From contig JADNYV010000326.1 in the NCBI GenBank assembly GCA_015501055.1, forward strand, positions 1 through 38,234: a stretch of DNA of 38,234 nt, given 5' to 3'. This DNA comes from Mucidula mucida (taxonomy: Eukaryota > Basidiomycota > Agaricomycetes > Agaricales > Physalacriaceae). Of the stretch, positions 24,109-35,113 are shown in pieces; positions within the stretch are counted from its first letter, which is position 1, and each line of letters starts with the position of its first letter. A program made the translations under genes and the position numbers. Under the pieces are notes generated by a model, which saw only the letters and a program-made list of their open reading frames with translations, did not search any database and was not told where the DNA came from.

Positions 24109-24276
24109 CGTAGTAGGGAGCAACTGAGCAAAAGGCAAGAGACGCGCGCCGAAACAGATATATATATCCTGACATATCTGATTTTGGTGTCGAATTTCAC
24201 CGCGTTCAAGGTTCTGCCCGAGGTGCGAGGTGGCCCGGGGGGTATTCACAACAGCCACAGGTTCATCCAGCTTTGA

Positions 24277-25800
24277 GAGCTCGACCGGAAATACGCCTAT
24301 GGTGCTGTCAGAGGTGGTCCTAGGTTGTCCACGTCAGATTCGAACCGATATGTGGCGCTTGCATCCAACTTGAGTCAAGTGTTCATTGGGCAAGTTGAGG
24401 TACCGCACGTGGCGTTTGTCATATCGTGATAGATCAGGAACGCATCCGGGACTATCCGGCCACGTCCATCTCCATGCGTCAGAGCCCACACCGTATGAAG
24501 AAATCATTAATGGCCCAGCTTAAGGCGTTTGTGTCGTGCATTTTTGCTTAACATCTATTCAAGTAGTCATTCCAACCATGTTTCAATCCCTCAGTGTCAC
24601 AAACCGATTCAATAGTCATCAAGATCAGTTTGACCGACTCGTGGTATAAGTAGTATGCTTACGATACCGGAGCTAGTACTTCAGCTTAAACTAACGCCGA
24701 CCTGGAACGGAGCCCCAGTCGATTCAGCATCGCTTCGGCGCCTCAGGGTACGGCACGCGTAAGAGAGTCGCGCTTGGCTCGAGCTCATGCCAGGAGCAAC
24801 CGAAGGAGTCAGCGCAAGAAGGAATGTCGCGAAGAGCGCATGACGCGTTCGGGGAGCGCGGCTTGGCAGCGTTGTATCTACAATGTCACCGTCTTTGCTG
24901 GCATTGGTGAGAAAGATGAATGTTCTATGCGCGGACGTTGACGAAGAAGAGCCTGAACGCAAGATGATTGATAACTAGTGGCGTGTACGATGATCATGCA
25001 GTATGAATTACGGGTGTAGATTGAAATCAAAAATGTTCTCACCCAGATGAATCCAACATGCGAGGCTCTACTACGGGCTGTCAGCTCGTGATGTATTGTA
25101 GCTTTCTTACGCATGTATATATGTACCCAGACTGTTTGTGAGCAGTTCTGCATCAGCATCGGTGTTGACATCGGAGACATGCGTTATTTACGTGGGAGCT
25201 TAGGCCGTAGGAGGCAGGCGAGAGCCCTAGAATTCATCTCACTACCGTCGGAGATCGACATAGACTTGTATCGGGCTTAAGATTTTCTCCTTGGGAGATA
25301 TCCAAGTCGTAACGAAAACGGCGTCGAGCCGCGGCACAAGTCCAACGTGCAGTTAGGATCGGATGGGAGCTTTGTAAAATGAATCGTGATAATAGAGCTT
25401 CTCGTGTTGGCATAGCCTACCTTCATCTGTTCGAGATAGTGGCGATCTTTAAACGTCGCGGCACAACCGGACACATCCAATACAGAGTACGCCACATTTG
25501 TGGCGCCAAGTATCTCCTCTGCCATATGCGACGAAGACAGCTCCTGTTCGATCTGTGCATATCATTAAAATAGATCCTCCGTTAGGATCTACGGGGTGCA
25601 TCAAGAAGGACATGGCCGGACCACACCGCAAATGACTATGGAAGACCACATACAATCAGCACCGACTGGATTGGCCTCCAGTGTAGTGTTCGGTCTGCGG
25701 ACTTTAGTCCAAGGCGAGAGGTGTAGGGCAAGGCGTGTTATTGGAAGGTGCATCTCGGGGATAGGGGACTGCAGGCGGTTCCTAAGCTTTCGAAAAAAGA
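24277..25800. other. Gene-free stretch
   Basis: Only short frames without domains (for example 24681-24962 - and 25596-25907 +). No supported gene or RNA. Probably old transposon-derived sequence in view of the repeats that follow. Confidence 0.45.
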
Positions 25801-25840
25801 GGCTAAGTCCTGCTCCGGGGACCGGAACACTAAGTAAATG

Positions 25841-26933
25841 CAGCACCGGTACCGTCACGTGCTCCGGTAAGTGCCGTGCGAGGGTTCGATTCAACCCGAT
25901 GTTCTAGTCGTATTTTTATCAATCACCACTGTATGCTCCGTTGTAAGACTATATAGTATAATTCTACTTCAAAAATCATGTATCTTTGTATAACAAGCCA
26001 ACACCGGCCAACCAATGCTTTCGCATGGTGGACGGTTGACTTGTCCAGATCGGGACCGCGTGAATTTCCTCAAGTCAACGTTCGGACTGTAATTACTGGG
26101 GGACTGTGTCCTAAGTACGGTTAAGAGCTGTAGTACAAAGGTGAGCAAGATACCAGGAACAGCAAGATACCAGGGGCAGAAATTCCTTACACACGATCCT
26201 CGGAGGGATATGGGAACACTGATGATTTCATAGAAGGCCATAACCTCTAAATTCTTGACCTTACAGCTAACGACAAAACGATAGGCGGGTCGAGCAACCC
26301 GTGTCGTCGCAGCGGAGCTCGAAATATCTCGGCTTGCTCTTTTACGTCGCTCAGAAATAGATGCTCTTACACAGCTAGGAGCTCTTTGAACTTTTGTTCC
26401 CATGTACTAGTAGTCCTCACTATCACTGTTTTGGATATTTGATAGAGGAATGAGAGTTGTACGGATGCGAAGTAGATAAGTGAACCGGGAGCCGCCACAC
26501 TCATTTCAAAACTCCGCTGAGAAGGCACTGACTGATCGACCCGCCTATTGTTTGGTAATTAGCTGAAGTAGCTCCAATGATATCAGGTCTTGTATTCCGA
26601 GTTGTCCGGTACTGAACCGGAGTTCCAGAAGGTGACGTTGGTCGTAGTTGTACAGTTGCACAGTACAAATCTAGTGAGGGAGTCCCCCTGCAAGTAGTTA
26701 TGGTCCAAACGTTGACTTGGGGGCATTCACGCGGTCCCGATCTAGACAAGTCAACGGTCCACCACACAAAAGCATTGGTTGGTCATGTCGGTGAGGCCCA
26801 GTTGGCTTGTTGGTCAACGAGAAAGTGCCCAAAACAGGTGATTTTGGATCGAACCTCTTACTAATACTATTAGCATGCCGGGGTATCGAACCGTCGCACG
26901 GCACTTACCGGAGCACGTGACGGCACCGGTGCT
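25841..26933. repeat. Long imperfect palindrome (foldback-like inverted repeat)
   Basis: The left arm, about 25841-26325, and the right arm, about 26503-26933, are inverted copies of each other with a 177-base centre. Matching blocks include CAGCACCGGTACCGTCACGT (left, 25841) with its inverted partner ending at 26933; CGGTAAGTGCCGTGCGA; CCAACCAATGCTTT; GTTGACTTGTC with AGATCGGGACCGCGTGAAT; and ATAGGCGGGTCGA followed by CAGCGGAG. Matches are strong in blocks with indels between. No open frame resembles a transposase. It may be a foldback element or two head-to-head copies of one non-autonomous element. Confidence 0.75.
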
Positions 26934-26995
26934 GGGTGAATTGCATTTAGTCTCCGGAACACCAGGCATATGAGTGACGCAAAATAATCGCGTAC

Positions 26996-27440
26996 TAGGG
27001 CTTAGTTTATATAGCGATGTTTGTAAACACGTTTATAAACAGGTGTTTATAAACAATGTAAACAGGGTAGGTCGCGAACCCCGCTGTTTTTAATGTTTTT
27101 AAAGGTGGCTGTGCACACCCCCCAAATCAGTACCTCTGCCTACCTCGACAAGGTCAAAATCAGTTACCGAGCACTTTGTCAGGTGTTAGCATGATGCGCA
27201 AGCAGACCCTGACATGCTCGACAGGTGTGAAAGGAGCCATAGCCCCAGGATTAGCCGCACGGTCAACTACAAGTGGCATATGAAAGCCATTTGCGGTCTT
27301 CGGCGACTTGAAATTTATGCCCACGTGACCTGCTCGAGCATCTCGGCCGATGTTTATAAACCGGTTTATAAACATGCCTCTGGAGAAATTTTTTATCAAA
27401 CTGTTTATTATACCCCAAAATTAATATAAACTAAGCCCTA
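26996..27440. mobile_element. hAT-type MITE with 8-bp target-site duplication
   Basis: TAGGGCTTAGTTTATAT at 26996-27012 is perfectly inverted at 27424-27440, and both ends are flanked by the direct repeat TCGCGTAC (26988-26995 and 27441-27448). An 8-bp duplication with a TAGGG-type end is the hAT superfamily signature. Inside, the palindromic 10-mer GTTTATAAAC lies near both ends (27031-27040, 27045-27054, 27352-27361, 27364-27373, plus a one-mismatch copy at 27019-27028), a likely subterminal transposase-binding array. At 445 bp it has no transposase and is non-autonomous. Confidence 0.9.
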
Positions 27441-27448
27441 TCGCGTAC

Positions 27449-27979
27449 AACGAGGATCTGGTCATCTTCGGGCTGCAGGCATGTTATGGCGGAGTTTGAC
27501 GCCGCGACGAAGTCTTGAGCGAGCCTGTCGAGGAGAGTAGACGATTCGACAGATCGATGCGCCACAATATCCATGCTCGGGTTCCCGTCTAGGTCTGCCT
27601 TGTCCTCCGATATCGTCATTCACTCCCTCATACCCTGCATCATGCGCGTATTCATTCGGCAGTCGACATTTCAACGTGCCGCCTGTTGTAATGGAGCACG
27701 GTCTCGAACTTCGCAGAGGCGGACGCACGTCTGCGTGGCGCTCTCCTCCTCCCTTGTACCGTAGCAATATCTGGATTCGAGCTCCAATATTCTAGGCGCT
27801 TCTCCCCCAAACACCGCTCGTGGCGCTGGGAAATACTAGTGAGGCAGTCGATCTAAAGTTCTCGACCTCTGTCTAGACATTCATAATTTCGATCTCGCCA
27901 AATCCAGAATGAAATGATTGCATAGAAATACAGTGTGTGGGTCCTCTAAATAGGTGAAATGCAATGCAGATAAGTATGT
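27449..27979. other. Intergenic, nothing recognised
   Basis: Short frames only. The 3' flank of the Nro1/Ett1-like gene (-) occupies the right end. Confidence 0.5.
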
Positions 27980-29801
27980 TCAGTCGACATCCATAAGATC
28001 CTCCCCACTCTCCTCCCCCGCGCGCTTATACAGCGCCTCGCGAACAACCTCGTCCGCGGTCAAATTACCGAGCGAGCACAGCGCCTCTGCAAGGTTCCTC
28101 CTGCGCTCCTCCTCCTCCTCGCCTTGCTGACCACGTCCTTTTTCAAGGAACGCGATGGCCTTCTGCAAGTCTTCCCTCGCATCATCCGCTTCCTCTGTGT
28201 TCAACACAGCATAATCCTCCGCCTCCAGGCGATCCTCGATATCTGCCGCATAAGCAGATCCCGCAATCAACCAACACTTGCCGCGTGCGCGGCTAATAAT
28301 GCTGCGCCACGCCTCCATATCGGCCTCCATCTTCATCTGGTTCAGGACCGAGTCTGCCCACGAAGCCCAAAACTGCCGCTCAGACGCGCGAGGGAGCTTT
28401 TCAGAAAGAAGCATCACCTCCGACGCGATGGTGTAGAGCTCCTTTGGACGGCTAAATGCCTCTGGGAAACTTTTGATGGTATGGGTAGGAGTAGGTTGTG
28501 AGTGTCCGCTGCCAGTCTGAGTTCCTGCACTGACGTGGCAAGATTTCTTGCAGGCTGAAGATGTCGGGTCACTAAAGGACCTGACGAGGCGGGGAGGGAT
28601 GACAAGGTGTTGGGGATGGGGCATGTGGAAGATACCACGGGAGAACTGGTCCATGGCGAGCATCATGAGATGGTTTGGGGTAGCATTGGAAAGGGTCATG
28701 CGCCGGGTGAGTGGCGGTCGCCGCATCGCTATTGCGGCAAAAGGCGACTCCATCGGCCAGGCGGGCTCGTCAGCACAAAAGTCGGCGACGCAATCCGTAT
28801 TGCTGGGGTCCCTGCTGATTGTGGCGTCGGCTATAGCGACGAGGGTGCGCCCCCAGATGATGGCCATCCGCCAATCTTCCGGGGCATCACAGCCAGTGCC
28901 ATTGACGAGGCTGGGCAGATTGTCGCCGGTCTCAAAGACGTCGAGTGCTGCCAGCCAATACGGTATGGGGGAATCTGGTTCACCAGTAAGAGCGAGGCTG
29001 CCGTCCTGGTCGATGAGATTGCCAAAGAGGAATAATGCTGTCCCAAGAATGGCGTGAAACGCAGTGGGCAATTCGACGCAAGTGCTAGCAAACAGTGAGC
29101 AATTGTTGGCAGAGCATTCATATTACTCACCATGGCTTGCGCTTCTGCAGTGGCAGGTCCCAAGACTGCTTAGGCTTCTCCTCTGCTGGCGTTGTCGCCG
29201 TCGCCGTCGCTGCGTCAACCGTCTTTGGAGCCGCGAAAAGGATCGATGGATCCTGATAAAAGTTCAAGAACGAATGGCATTCATGGATAACCCCGCGCAG
29301 CAAAGGGAGGGAGTCGCTAGCGCTGCCCGTCTCATACTGCTCTGCCGCCTTGTCGAACAAGTCCTTGAGATCCATCCAGTCCTCCAAATCGCACGACTTC
29401 TTCGCCTCTGTCTGCGACCCTCCAAATGCCGTTGATGTCGTATCCATTATCCGTTGTCTTCGCGTCCAACCGATTTCTCTGACCGGTATCAAACTGTCCA
29501 AGCCGCACTTTTGTCGACGGGCAAAGTCCCAATGGTACACGTCGTCGTCGTCGTCGTCGGTGCTGCTGCTATCTGGCTCTGAAACGTTGGAGAGACGGCG
29601 TTGTCGTTTAAATGTGGGCGGGCTGGAGACTGAGGAGATGCTCTCAAAGTCGTTAAAGTCGTCGTGGTCGGTGTCTGAATCCGGTTTCCTTTCAGGGACA
29701 TCGCAACGTGGTGTATTGGCAGCGCGAGTTGTCGCACGGGCCCATAATCCGCGCTGTCTCTTTGTCGGCGGTGCGGACGTCGACGTCGACGCTACCGGCA
29801 T
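27980..29801 (-). CDS. ETT1: Nro1/Ett1-like protein
   Basis: Two exons (29801-29131 and 29084-27980, intron 46 nt, GTGAGT donor) encode 591 residues. The N-terminus is basic then Ser/Asp-rich with an Asp run (coded by a GTC/GAC repeat near 29540), likely disordered. The core begins with LKDLFDKAAEQYETGSASDS and LPLLRGVIHECHSFL, then LPTAFHAILGTALFLFGNLI, and continues through helical, TPR-like sequence (LYTIASEVMLLSEKLP, SERQFWASWADSVLNQM, ISRARGKCWLIAGSAYA) to an acidic end (EDLMDVD). These features recall the fungal Ett1 (translation termination) and Nro1 (nuclear regulator of the oxygen-sensing Ofd1) family. The protein is longer than the yeast members as I remember them. Gene name by resemblance only. 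Confidence 0.7.
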
Positions 29802-29908
29802 ACTGGCTAGAATGGCGGGGAAATTGGACCACGCGCCAGAACGGCCAGGGCTTTTATTCTAGGCGCCCAGGATGGCCTACTGTGTCTGGACTTGCAAGTC
29901 TAGATTTG

Positions 29909-30425
29909 ATTGGCCTGGTCCGATCACTGATTTTCCTCACGTTGCATCATTTCAGAATAACGAATCACCGACTCTTCCTCTACTCTGCTCGGGCGCTGTC
30001 CTCTCATGTATTACCGCAGCTGCTATCCGGTCCTACCTGTCTTTTTCTCGTCTTTTTCCGTATTTTAGTGCAGCTTATACGAGCTTTATGCGTTCCCGCA
30101 CTCTCATGGAGATTTCGGCCAGCCAATCGCACTTGACGACGTTTTACCTACATCCAATGATATCTGGCTTGCGAAGCGACTTCTGATTCGCTACGCACTC
30201 GGTAATTATCGCAATCTCCCAACACCACGCACCGTTATCCAGCGATTGGCCAAGGCGTGTACGTGAACCTCTGCGGCGAATAGTATTCAAGACCGAGGCC
30301 CACCGGCACTCTCCTGGCAGCGTTCACGGGTGGCCAATCACCGATTTCCTGTGTCTTAACCTGGTCAGTGTCCAATCACAGTCGACTCACCTGACCTACT
30401 GAATATATGAAGCTCGCTGTCCAAT
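29909..30425. promoter_or_regulatory. Cluster of six CCAAT/ATTGG boxes
   Basis: CCAAT occurs at 30123-30127, 30334-30338, 30372-30376 and 30421-30425, and its complement ATTGG at 29909-29913 and 30245-30249. Most carry the extended form CCAATCR or CCAATCA favoured by the HAP/NF-Y complex. The cluster begins 108 bp upstream of the Nro1/Ett1-like start. No gene is recognised to its right before 31566, so it probably serves the minus-strand gene, or belongs to an unannotated transcript. Confidence 0.45.
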
Positions 30426-30439
30426 CGCCTTTGCTCTAT

Positions 30440-31565
30440 TCGCGCAGCTGGCCTTCGGTTTCAACCTCCCTTGATGAAACGTGTCTTCAAATATACTACT
30501 ACAGTCCTAGTTCTTTTCTCAGGCTGGTGGTCGAGGGGAATACGCTGGCTCTTAGTGTAGGCTTCCCGTTCAACCTTCCAGCCTTCCGGGAAGCTGCGCA
30601 CGGCTATTCCACTGCTTCCCGACATATCTCAACCATGGTCGGGCGGAGCATGTACATATTCTTAGAATTCAATGTAATGTCAACGGCGAGCATTGTTCCT
30701 TCCTCTCGTAACTTTTGATCGTCTAGACTTCATTGGCGAATGTAGGACCTTTGTTCGACAGTAGCGTCCGGAGGCATCATCTTCCTGGTTCTTTGCCTTC
30801 TTGGAAACAATTTGTTCTTATCGTTCAGCTAGCCTCGTAGTTGAAACGACGGCTTCATCGCCGACAAATCTTCAGACGATGGCCTTGGAACTGAACACAT
30901 GCATTCCTTGTTATGATGAGCGCTTAGGACTGCATTGCTCTCCTTCGGTCTTCAATGTCTACCGCGAGGTATATGTCGAACACTGTACAACACCTGCATT
31001 GTAGGATCATAGTTCAATATTGTCGCCGTTGATCAACCAAGTAAATCTCGGGAGGTGACAAGTCAAGTCGCGACTCACATTGAATGTGGATGATGATGTT
31101 GGCTTGGTAAATCATGATCAAGGCGTTTACACCGGGTTCCAACCTATCCCGCATCTTGAAATCTTCTTGATCACCCGAGCAAGTCACCCAAGGTCGACCA
31201 AGTGAGGAAAACTGAATCAGTGTGTACGTTGATGACGATCACTCACACAGAAATCACAGTTTGATCATATGCTCCTCATCCAGTATGGACTATGGAGACT
31301 CTTCCTCTACGCATCTCGCAGGAACCTTGGCTGTAACACGAACACTGGAAGGATGATCCATGTATCCCCCCCCCAACCACACGGCCGCTCCGCCTTGGGG
31401 ATGGCTCGTCAATGATGCGACATGTGCTCTCCAAACCCTCCCCATCACTTCCATCAAAGACCACATGCCTCGCCATTCCCATCGCCGACTATATATGCAA
31501 TGGCTCTCTCCAATCCCCGGTCCTGAATCTGCATCTCCACTATACGCGCTGGCGCCACCGCCGCG
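30440..31565. other. Intergenic, nothing recognised
   Basis: Only short frames with no recognisable domain. The right end includes a run of nine or ten C near 31370 and the likely 5' flank of the membrane-protein gene at 31566. Confidence 0.45.
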
Positions 31566-33081
31566 ATGTCCAACGCCCCGCCCTCGACGTACCTCATCTG
31601 GTCCATCGTCGCCTGCATGCTCCTCCTGTTCCTCCTCTACCACCTCTACTCGTTCGACCACTTCAAATGCATCCGCTGGAACTCGGGCCCATACTCTGGC
31701 GCGTTCAAGCGCATCATGACATACACCTACCTCGTCACGGTGCCCCTCATCGCGACGTTCGCGATCGGGTTTACTGTGCTCAAGTACCGCGAAGGATACG
31801 TCGACCTGCCGCCTCATGGAGGTCAGTTGACTTTTTTGTTTACCCTTCCACCAGTGATTGACGATTGCGCCAGTGATCCCGAAACCATACACCCTATGGG
31901 CCCCCGCGCATCGCCGCTCGATCTTCCCTCTGAATCTCGCGTTCTCCGTCGCGTGGGCGCTGGAGATGGTCACGCACCTCGAGGAGCTGTGTTTCTGGCT
32001 CTTCCTCGTCACGTCCCAGACCTCGCCAAACCAGAACTGGTTCAAGTCGGTCTATTTCAGGACCTGGGTCGTAGGCTCTGTCGTCGCCATCGTGTACATG
32101 CCGTTGGTCACGATATTCACGCGGCAGGACTCGTTGAAGAGCGAGGCGTACACTTTTCTCGCAGGGGGCTTGGGGAGCCTGAGTTTGACGTTGTGGTTTA
32201 CTCCGATCTTGTGAGGCACCCCCCTCTCTCATCATGTCACTTGCTGACCACGAATGGGCAGATGGAATTTCAAAGCGTTCCTCCAGACTTTGAAGCGCGA
32301 AGCGGTCGACCATGCGACCATCGTTCGCTTGACCAAGTTTCACGAGCTGAACGTACGTGTTCCATCGCACCTCGCTCACTCCGACGGCCCTCTGAACTTC
32401 TTTTTTACTTAGTCCATCCGCATCCTGTTCCGCTTCCTCTTCACCATCCCCTTCGTCATCCTCGGTGCAGACGGCGTACGAGCAAACCCAGTCGTAAACC
32501 GGAATGCATTCGCCATCGGTACGTTGCAACTCAAGCCTTCCCACCAAAAAACCACAACCTGATCATGATGCCTCTCCCAAGAGTTCCTCACAAACATCGC
32601 CGCCGTGGGATGCGGCGTCTCATCGGGCCTCACGCTAATCATCTTCTTCCCCCGGTCCATCGAGAGCGAAATAGCAGCCAAGGAGAGCCGCCACCAGCTC
32701 AGCGGCATAGACGGGGACTCGATCATCTCGCGGTTCGAGCCCCCAGAGTTACTCGTTCCGGAAGAGAGCAGCACGACCAAGTTTGCCTACGACTTGCCTG
32801 CTCTCAGCCCTAACCGCAAACGCGGATCAGACGTGGAGATTGGCAGGATAGATGGCGGCGACCGTATGAGCCTAAACCCGATGGTGCACAACTTTACAAG
32901 TCCCATTGGTGAGTTCTCCATTTTTCTGATATGTGGCGACCGGCGGGGTTGAAGATTGTTGATAGATATGGATCACCGCTTGATGAGGGAAAGAGTGTTT
33001 CCGAATAGTCGTAACCACTCCAGGTTGACCTTTACGGCCATGATTGCTGCGATGGGTCATTGTGCTTTTTTACCTTTGTAA
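31566..33081 (+). CDS. Conserved-looking fungal multi-span membrane protein
   Basis: Six exons (31566-31821, 31874-32210, 32262-32352, 32413-32518, 32582-32908, 32966-33081) encode 410 residues. About seven hydrophobic segments: YLIWSIVACMLLLFLLYHLY near the start, TYLVTVPLIATFAIGF, FPLNLAFSVAWALEMVTHLE into ELCFWLFLV, TWVVGSVVAIVYMPLVTIFT, FLAGGLGSLSLTLWFTPIL, FLFTIPFVILGADGV and FLTNIAAVGCGVSSGLTLII. The hydrophilic C-terminus (from ESEIAAKESRHQ) is presumably cytosolic. Intron 4 (32519-32581) needs an AAG acceptor to join the exons in frame. I associate this layout with an uncharacterised Agaricomycete family; no function is known to me. The topology is receptor-like but I see no signature of a known receptor family. 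Confidence 0.75.
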
Positions 33082-33299
33082 CATCATACACCGCCTCTAC
33101 TCTCTCTAGTACATCTGTTGTACATCACCATATTCAAGAAAAGTATCGCTTTAACCTTATATCCGTGGCGCCCAAATGATCAGCATAATACAAGTGCTCT
33201 ACACAAAATACATATTTCTAGAGGAATATGATACAACGTCTATGAGTGATGCTGATATGTATACAGTATGCGCGTCCAAGTATGTCCGTGTGTAGGTAC

Positions 33300-34251
33300 T
33301 CAGCTGATTGTCTTCACATTTTGACCTTCGGGGGCGTGTTCTCCTGATAACCGCCGTCTAACCTCCTGCTCTACCATCATCAGCCCTTCCCGTCGTAACG
33401 CCCCCATCCAAACCGGAGAAACCATCCCCAGATCGTGCACCTTGTAATACGCCCCTTCGACAAGCCTTGCCCTCCATGCCTCCTTTATGCACAGTTGATA
33501 GAGAGCCCGTCCCAACACCGTAGCAAGAGACTCCCCCTCAAATCCAGGTGCTGGTATACCCGAGTCGTCTTCATCTAATGCACTTTGAACCGAAGGTGGA
33601 ACCGCATAAACACCCGAACCGACTATAACTTCAACAGGTCGGGGACGTCGAGGGATGTTTGACACATGGGGCCCAAGGTGACCTTTTGATGATGGCGCGT
33701 GCGCATGATGGTGGTGCGGAGGAGGGGGCTGTGTGGCGAACATGGGTTGGGGAAATCGTGATGAGGACGAAGATATGCCTAGTGATTCCGCAGGCGTGGA
33801 TGGCCGTCGTTGGGATGACGATGCAATGCTTGGCCGGGGAAATGATGAAGAACTGGCGGTCGACTCTGAATCCGGGACATCATCAGACGTATCGCTATCA
33901 GGAGTTGGTAGCTGGGTCAAGCGACGTCTCCGTGGAAGATTGCTGACATGCGGCTCTAGATTTCCTTTCGCCTCAAGGGGCTTTGGAGCTTGTGGTGATA
34001 TATGAGATGCTTGGTGTGTGTTGGCTAGCCCATTGCTCGAGGAAGCGGGACTGGGAAGCATGTCAAGATGGGCGTAAGGAAGAGATGCTCTTTCGGCTCA
34101 GAGCTCTAGCAGAAAAGGCCTTGAACGACTGAAATACCAATGGGAGCAGATTGATAACGCACGTGAAATCAATGACTTGCCGTAATTTGGAAAGTTCTGT
34201 ACTCGCGCTCCTATCGAAAATCCAAGGATTGACTCTTGCCCGCTTCGTCAA
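33300..34251 (-). CDS. Hypothetical protein with duplicated PHVSN-PRR motif
   Basis: The main exon, 34061-33300, encodes 253 residues if started at the Met at 34061. The N-terminal half is Ser/Pro-rich and disordered, with a His run (PPPPHHHH). The C-terminal part is ordered-looking: VGSGVYAVPPSVQSALDEDD, GESLATVLGRALYQLCIKEA, WRARLVEGAYYKVHDLGMVS. An upstream exon is likely. The stretch from 34251 reads VNPWIFDRSASTELSKLRQV then IDF and a GTGCGT donor, and can join in phase to SLPYAHLDMLPSP with a long intron ending in AAG. No ATG was found in frame for that exon, so the true start is unresolved. The two 15-residue motifs are at 33965-33921 and 33683-33639. Family not recognised. Confidence 0.6.
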
Positions 34252-35113
34252 AGTATCTCTTGCTCCTTTGGTCGTCGTCGTGGTGGTTGAGTCTAAACTT
34301 GCAGATGATAACGCTTTGTCGTTAGTGACGCCGATCGATCACGGTGAGCCTTTTGAGGGTGATTTCTGCAAGACGCTCGATTCGACGTAAGACAGTGGCA
34401 CAACTCTTTGCGGGTCAGCTTCGGCCTGGAAGGAGGTCGTGTCAATTAGATATTGCCACCGGAAGTGACCCCAGAAAGGTGGCCCTCGAAATTTCGGAAA
34501 ATAATGGAAGGTGAGGAGGCCTAGAAATGTGCAGGAATCCCCAGAGAACAGTGGCGTCCTTCACAAATTACCAGGAGTCAAGTCGATGCTTGATCATGGG
34601 TTAGCTTCGCGTCATGCCCTTCGGTAGCCTCCGGTAGATACCCCAAACCCCTCCGTGATCTCTCGCAGATTGTTCTCCCGCGTCCCGTATTAGATAGATC
34701 TCCTTAATTCCGTGAGCGACGGTGGCGTTTTGAAAGCGAGTAATGATGCCATACCAGAGTATACAAGTCCATTTTGAGTGAGAACGCTTCCAATGTAGAA
34801 CTTCTAATCTTGTTACCTTGTGATTGGGAAAAGATGGTTTTTCATAATCTGTCACGTAGAAACCCCAGCTCACTTTCAGTGTTCGTACATCTTGACAGTT
34901 CATTCCGTTGCGCCTCGTGAACTGCATTAATTAAAGCAACGAGGCTGTTGAATGGTAAGTCTTCGCCGAAATAGAAAAGTAGGCTCTTATCTCGATACCC
35001 GCTGCTCGGATTGGAGATTTTCTTCTCAAGAGATTGTTCTTGCTATACCACCGGGTCGCTCATCGTGAAATTCATTTGCGATCTGAAAGGGAAAGGAAAA
35101 ATATTGTTCGTGT
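34252..35113. other. Intergenic, nothing recognised
   Basis: May hold the 5' end of the preceding minus-strand gene near 34252-34390. Otherwise only short frames and no recognisable feature. Confidence 0.4.

Noticed and set aside
25862..25900. tRNA-like B box (GGTTCGATTCA) in the left palindrome arm
   Set aside because: Resembles a T-loop but no cloverleaf or A box could be drawn around it. The inverted partner arm has a changed version, so it is treated as part of the repeat.
27160..27429. Open frames on both strands inside the hAT MITE
   Set aside because: They lie wholly within a non-autonomous element and have no domain or transposase motif.
28124..29057. Long plus-strand frames opposite the Nro1/Ett1-like gene
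   Set aside because: They mirror the GC-rich coding strand of a gene with a clear domain structure; no motif of their own.
30407..31004. Small plus-strand frames in the region right of the CCAAT cluster
   Set aside because: No domain, no splice pattern and no conserved feature; not reported as genes.
31290..32547. Long minus-strand frames (251 and 217 codons) opposite the membrane-protein gene
   Set aside because: Antisense shadows; peptides are rich in Glu/Arg from reading the complement of a hydrophobic coding strand.
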